Shown piece after piece: positions 4,693 through 5,376 of a stretch of 5,376 nucleotides of DNA (positions are counted from its first letter, which is position 1; every line of letters begins with the position of its first letter). The notes under the pieces are model-generated. The model was not told the DNA's origin, did no database searches, and saw only the letters and a list, made by a program, of their open reading frames with translations. A program made the translations under genes and the position numbers. The stretch is taken from positions 1 through 5,376 of the forward strand of contig CALFNJ010000090.1 of the NCBI GenBank assembly GCA_937902865.1, read 5' to 3'. Source of the DNA: an uncultured Opitutaceae bacterium. GTDB lineage: Bacteria > Verrucomicrobiota > Verrucomicrobiia > Opitutales > Opitutaceae.

Positions 4693-5376
4693 TCAGATCT
4701 TGTCCAGATCGAAGGCCTGGTGCGCGACGCGGGCGGCCTCGTCGGCTTTGTCCTTCGCGATCACGACGGAGAGTTTGATTTCCGACGTGCTGATCAATTC
4801 GAGGTTCACGCCGGCCTTCGCGAGCGCTTCGAAGAGGGTCGCGGCCACACCGCTGTGCGTGCGCATGCCGACGCCGACGACAGAGAGCTTGGCGATGGCC
4901 TCATCGATCGACGCCTCGCCGCCGACTTCCTTGAGCGCGGGTGCGAGCGTCTTCACGACCTTTTCCTTTTCGCTGAGCGGAACGGTGAACGTGAGGTTGG
5001 CTTTGCCGCCGTGGCCAACGTTCTGCACGATCATGTCGACGTTGATGGCCGCGGTGGCGAGCGCCTTGAACACCTTGGCGGCCGTGCCCGGCTTGTCCGC
5101 GATGTTGCTGATGACGACCTTGGCCTGGTCCTTGTCGACGGCGACGCCGCGCACGACGACCTTTTCCATGTAGGCGACTTCCTGTTTCACGATGGTTCCT
5201 GGGTTGTTGTTAAAGGAGGAGCGAACTTCGAAAACGACATTGTATTTGGCAGCGAACTCGACCGAGCGCGTCTGCATCACCTTCGACCCGAGCGAGGCGA
5301 GCTCGAGCATCTCGTCGTAGCTGATTTCCTGGAGCTTCTTCGCGTCCTTCACCACGCGCGGATCCGCGGTATAAAC
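4693..5376 (-). CDS. lysC: Aspartokinase, C-terminal part (runs off right edge)
   Basis: Aspartokinase phosphorylates aspartate, the entry step to lysine, threonine and methionine; cytosolic. The frame is open to the window edge and ends at TGA 4693-4695, giving 227 residues. The fragment opens with VYTADPR, the end of the kinase-domain motif (DGVYTADPR in the family). YDEMLELASLGSKVMQ follows. Two tandem ACT domains come next: one around VVISNIADKPGTAAKVFKAL...NVDMIVQNVG and one around VVGVGMRTHSGVAATLFEAL...LISTSEIKLSVVI. These form the allosteric lysine/threonine site, and the STSEIK element is retained. The architecture is that of a monofunctional LysC of about 400 residues, with no homoserine dehydrogenase fused at the C-terminus. 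A GTG at 5355 is inside the conserved kinase region and is not the start. thrC follows 126 nt downstream. Confidence 0.95.
   Translation of the reverse strand, partial: VYTADPRVVKDAKKLQEISYDEMLELASLGSKVMQTRSVEFAAKYNVVFEVRSSFNNNPGTIVKQEVAYMEKVVVRGVAVDKDQAKVVISNIADKPGTAAKVFKALATAAINVDMIVQNVGHGGKANLTFTVPLSEKEKVVKTLAPALKEVGGEASIDEAIAKLSVVGVGMRTHSGVAATLFEALAKAGVNLELISTSEIKLSVVIAKDKADEAARVAHQAFDLDKI
5167..5187 (-). promoter_or_regulatory. Possible internal start for an aspartokinase beta subunit
   Basis: An in-frame ATG at 5169 (MEKVVVRGVAVDKDQ) is preceded on the minus strand by AGGAAG and an 8-nt spacer, the best ribosome-binding site in the window. The position matches where Corynebacterium and Bacillus aspartokinases start a separate beta subunit made only of the ACT domains. 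The product would be 158 residues. Methionine here is common in the family, so this is a suggestion, not a firm call. Confidence 0.35.

Noticed and set aside
5212..5220. AAAGGAGGA, a perfect Shine-Dalgarno-like string on the plus strand
   Set aside because: It lies inside lysC on the opposite strand, and no suitable start codon follows at the right distance.

Overview
The window looks like a high-GC chromosomal segment from the Verrucomicrobia/Verrucomicrobiota, possibly the Opitutaceae. This is inferred from three things: the lysC-thrC-cimA gene order, protein style, and gaps filled with REP-like hairpins and 'CACAGAG/CACGGAG' or 'GCAAAGACGCGAAGG' repeats. The phylum is a moderate-confidence guess and no marker gene is present to settle it.

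Layout, left to right. 1-403 (minus): start of a cardiolipin synthase/phospholipase D-type membrane protein, running off the left edge. 404-517: short gap between divergent genes. 518-603 (plus): tRNA-Tyr(GTA). 604-1046: no gene; a repeat zone whose main structure is a nested pair of inverted REP-like doublets (781-970). 1043-1077: intrinsic terminator overlapping the end of cimA. 1051-2634 (minus): cimA, citramalate synthase. 2675-2819 (minus): apparent isoleucine-responsive attenuator, made of a 26-codon leader ORF with five Ile codons, an antiterminator and a Rho-independent terminator 40 nt before cimA. 2876-3199: element bounded by perfect 27-nt inverted repeats. 3211-4566 (minus): thrC, threonine synthase. 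4604-4688: 29-nt inverted repeat. 4693-5376 (minus): the C-terminal half of lysC, aspartokinase, open at the right edge.

The three biosynthetic genes point the same way and share one theme. LysC commits aspartate to the Lys/Thr/Met branch. ThrC makes threonine, the usual source of 2-oxobutyrate for isoleucine. CimA makes citramalate from pyruvate and acetyl-CoA, a route to 2-oxobutyrate that bypasses threonine. The Ile-rich leader directly before cimA fits control of that bypass by isoleucyl-tRNA charging. It is the most interesting feature of the window. All pairings were found by reading the sequence, with no folding energies or database searches.
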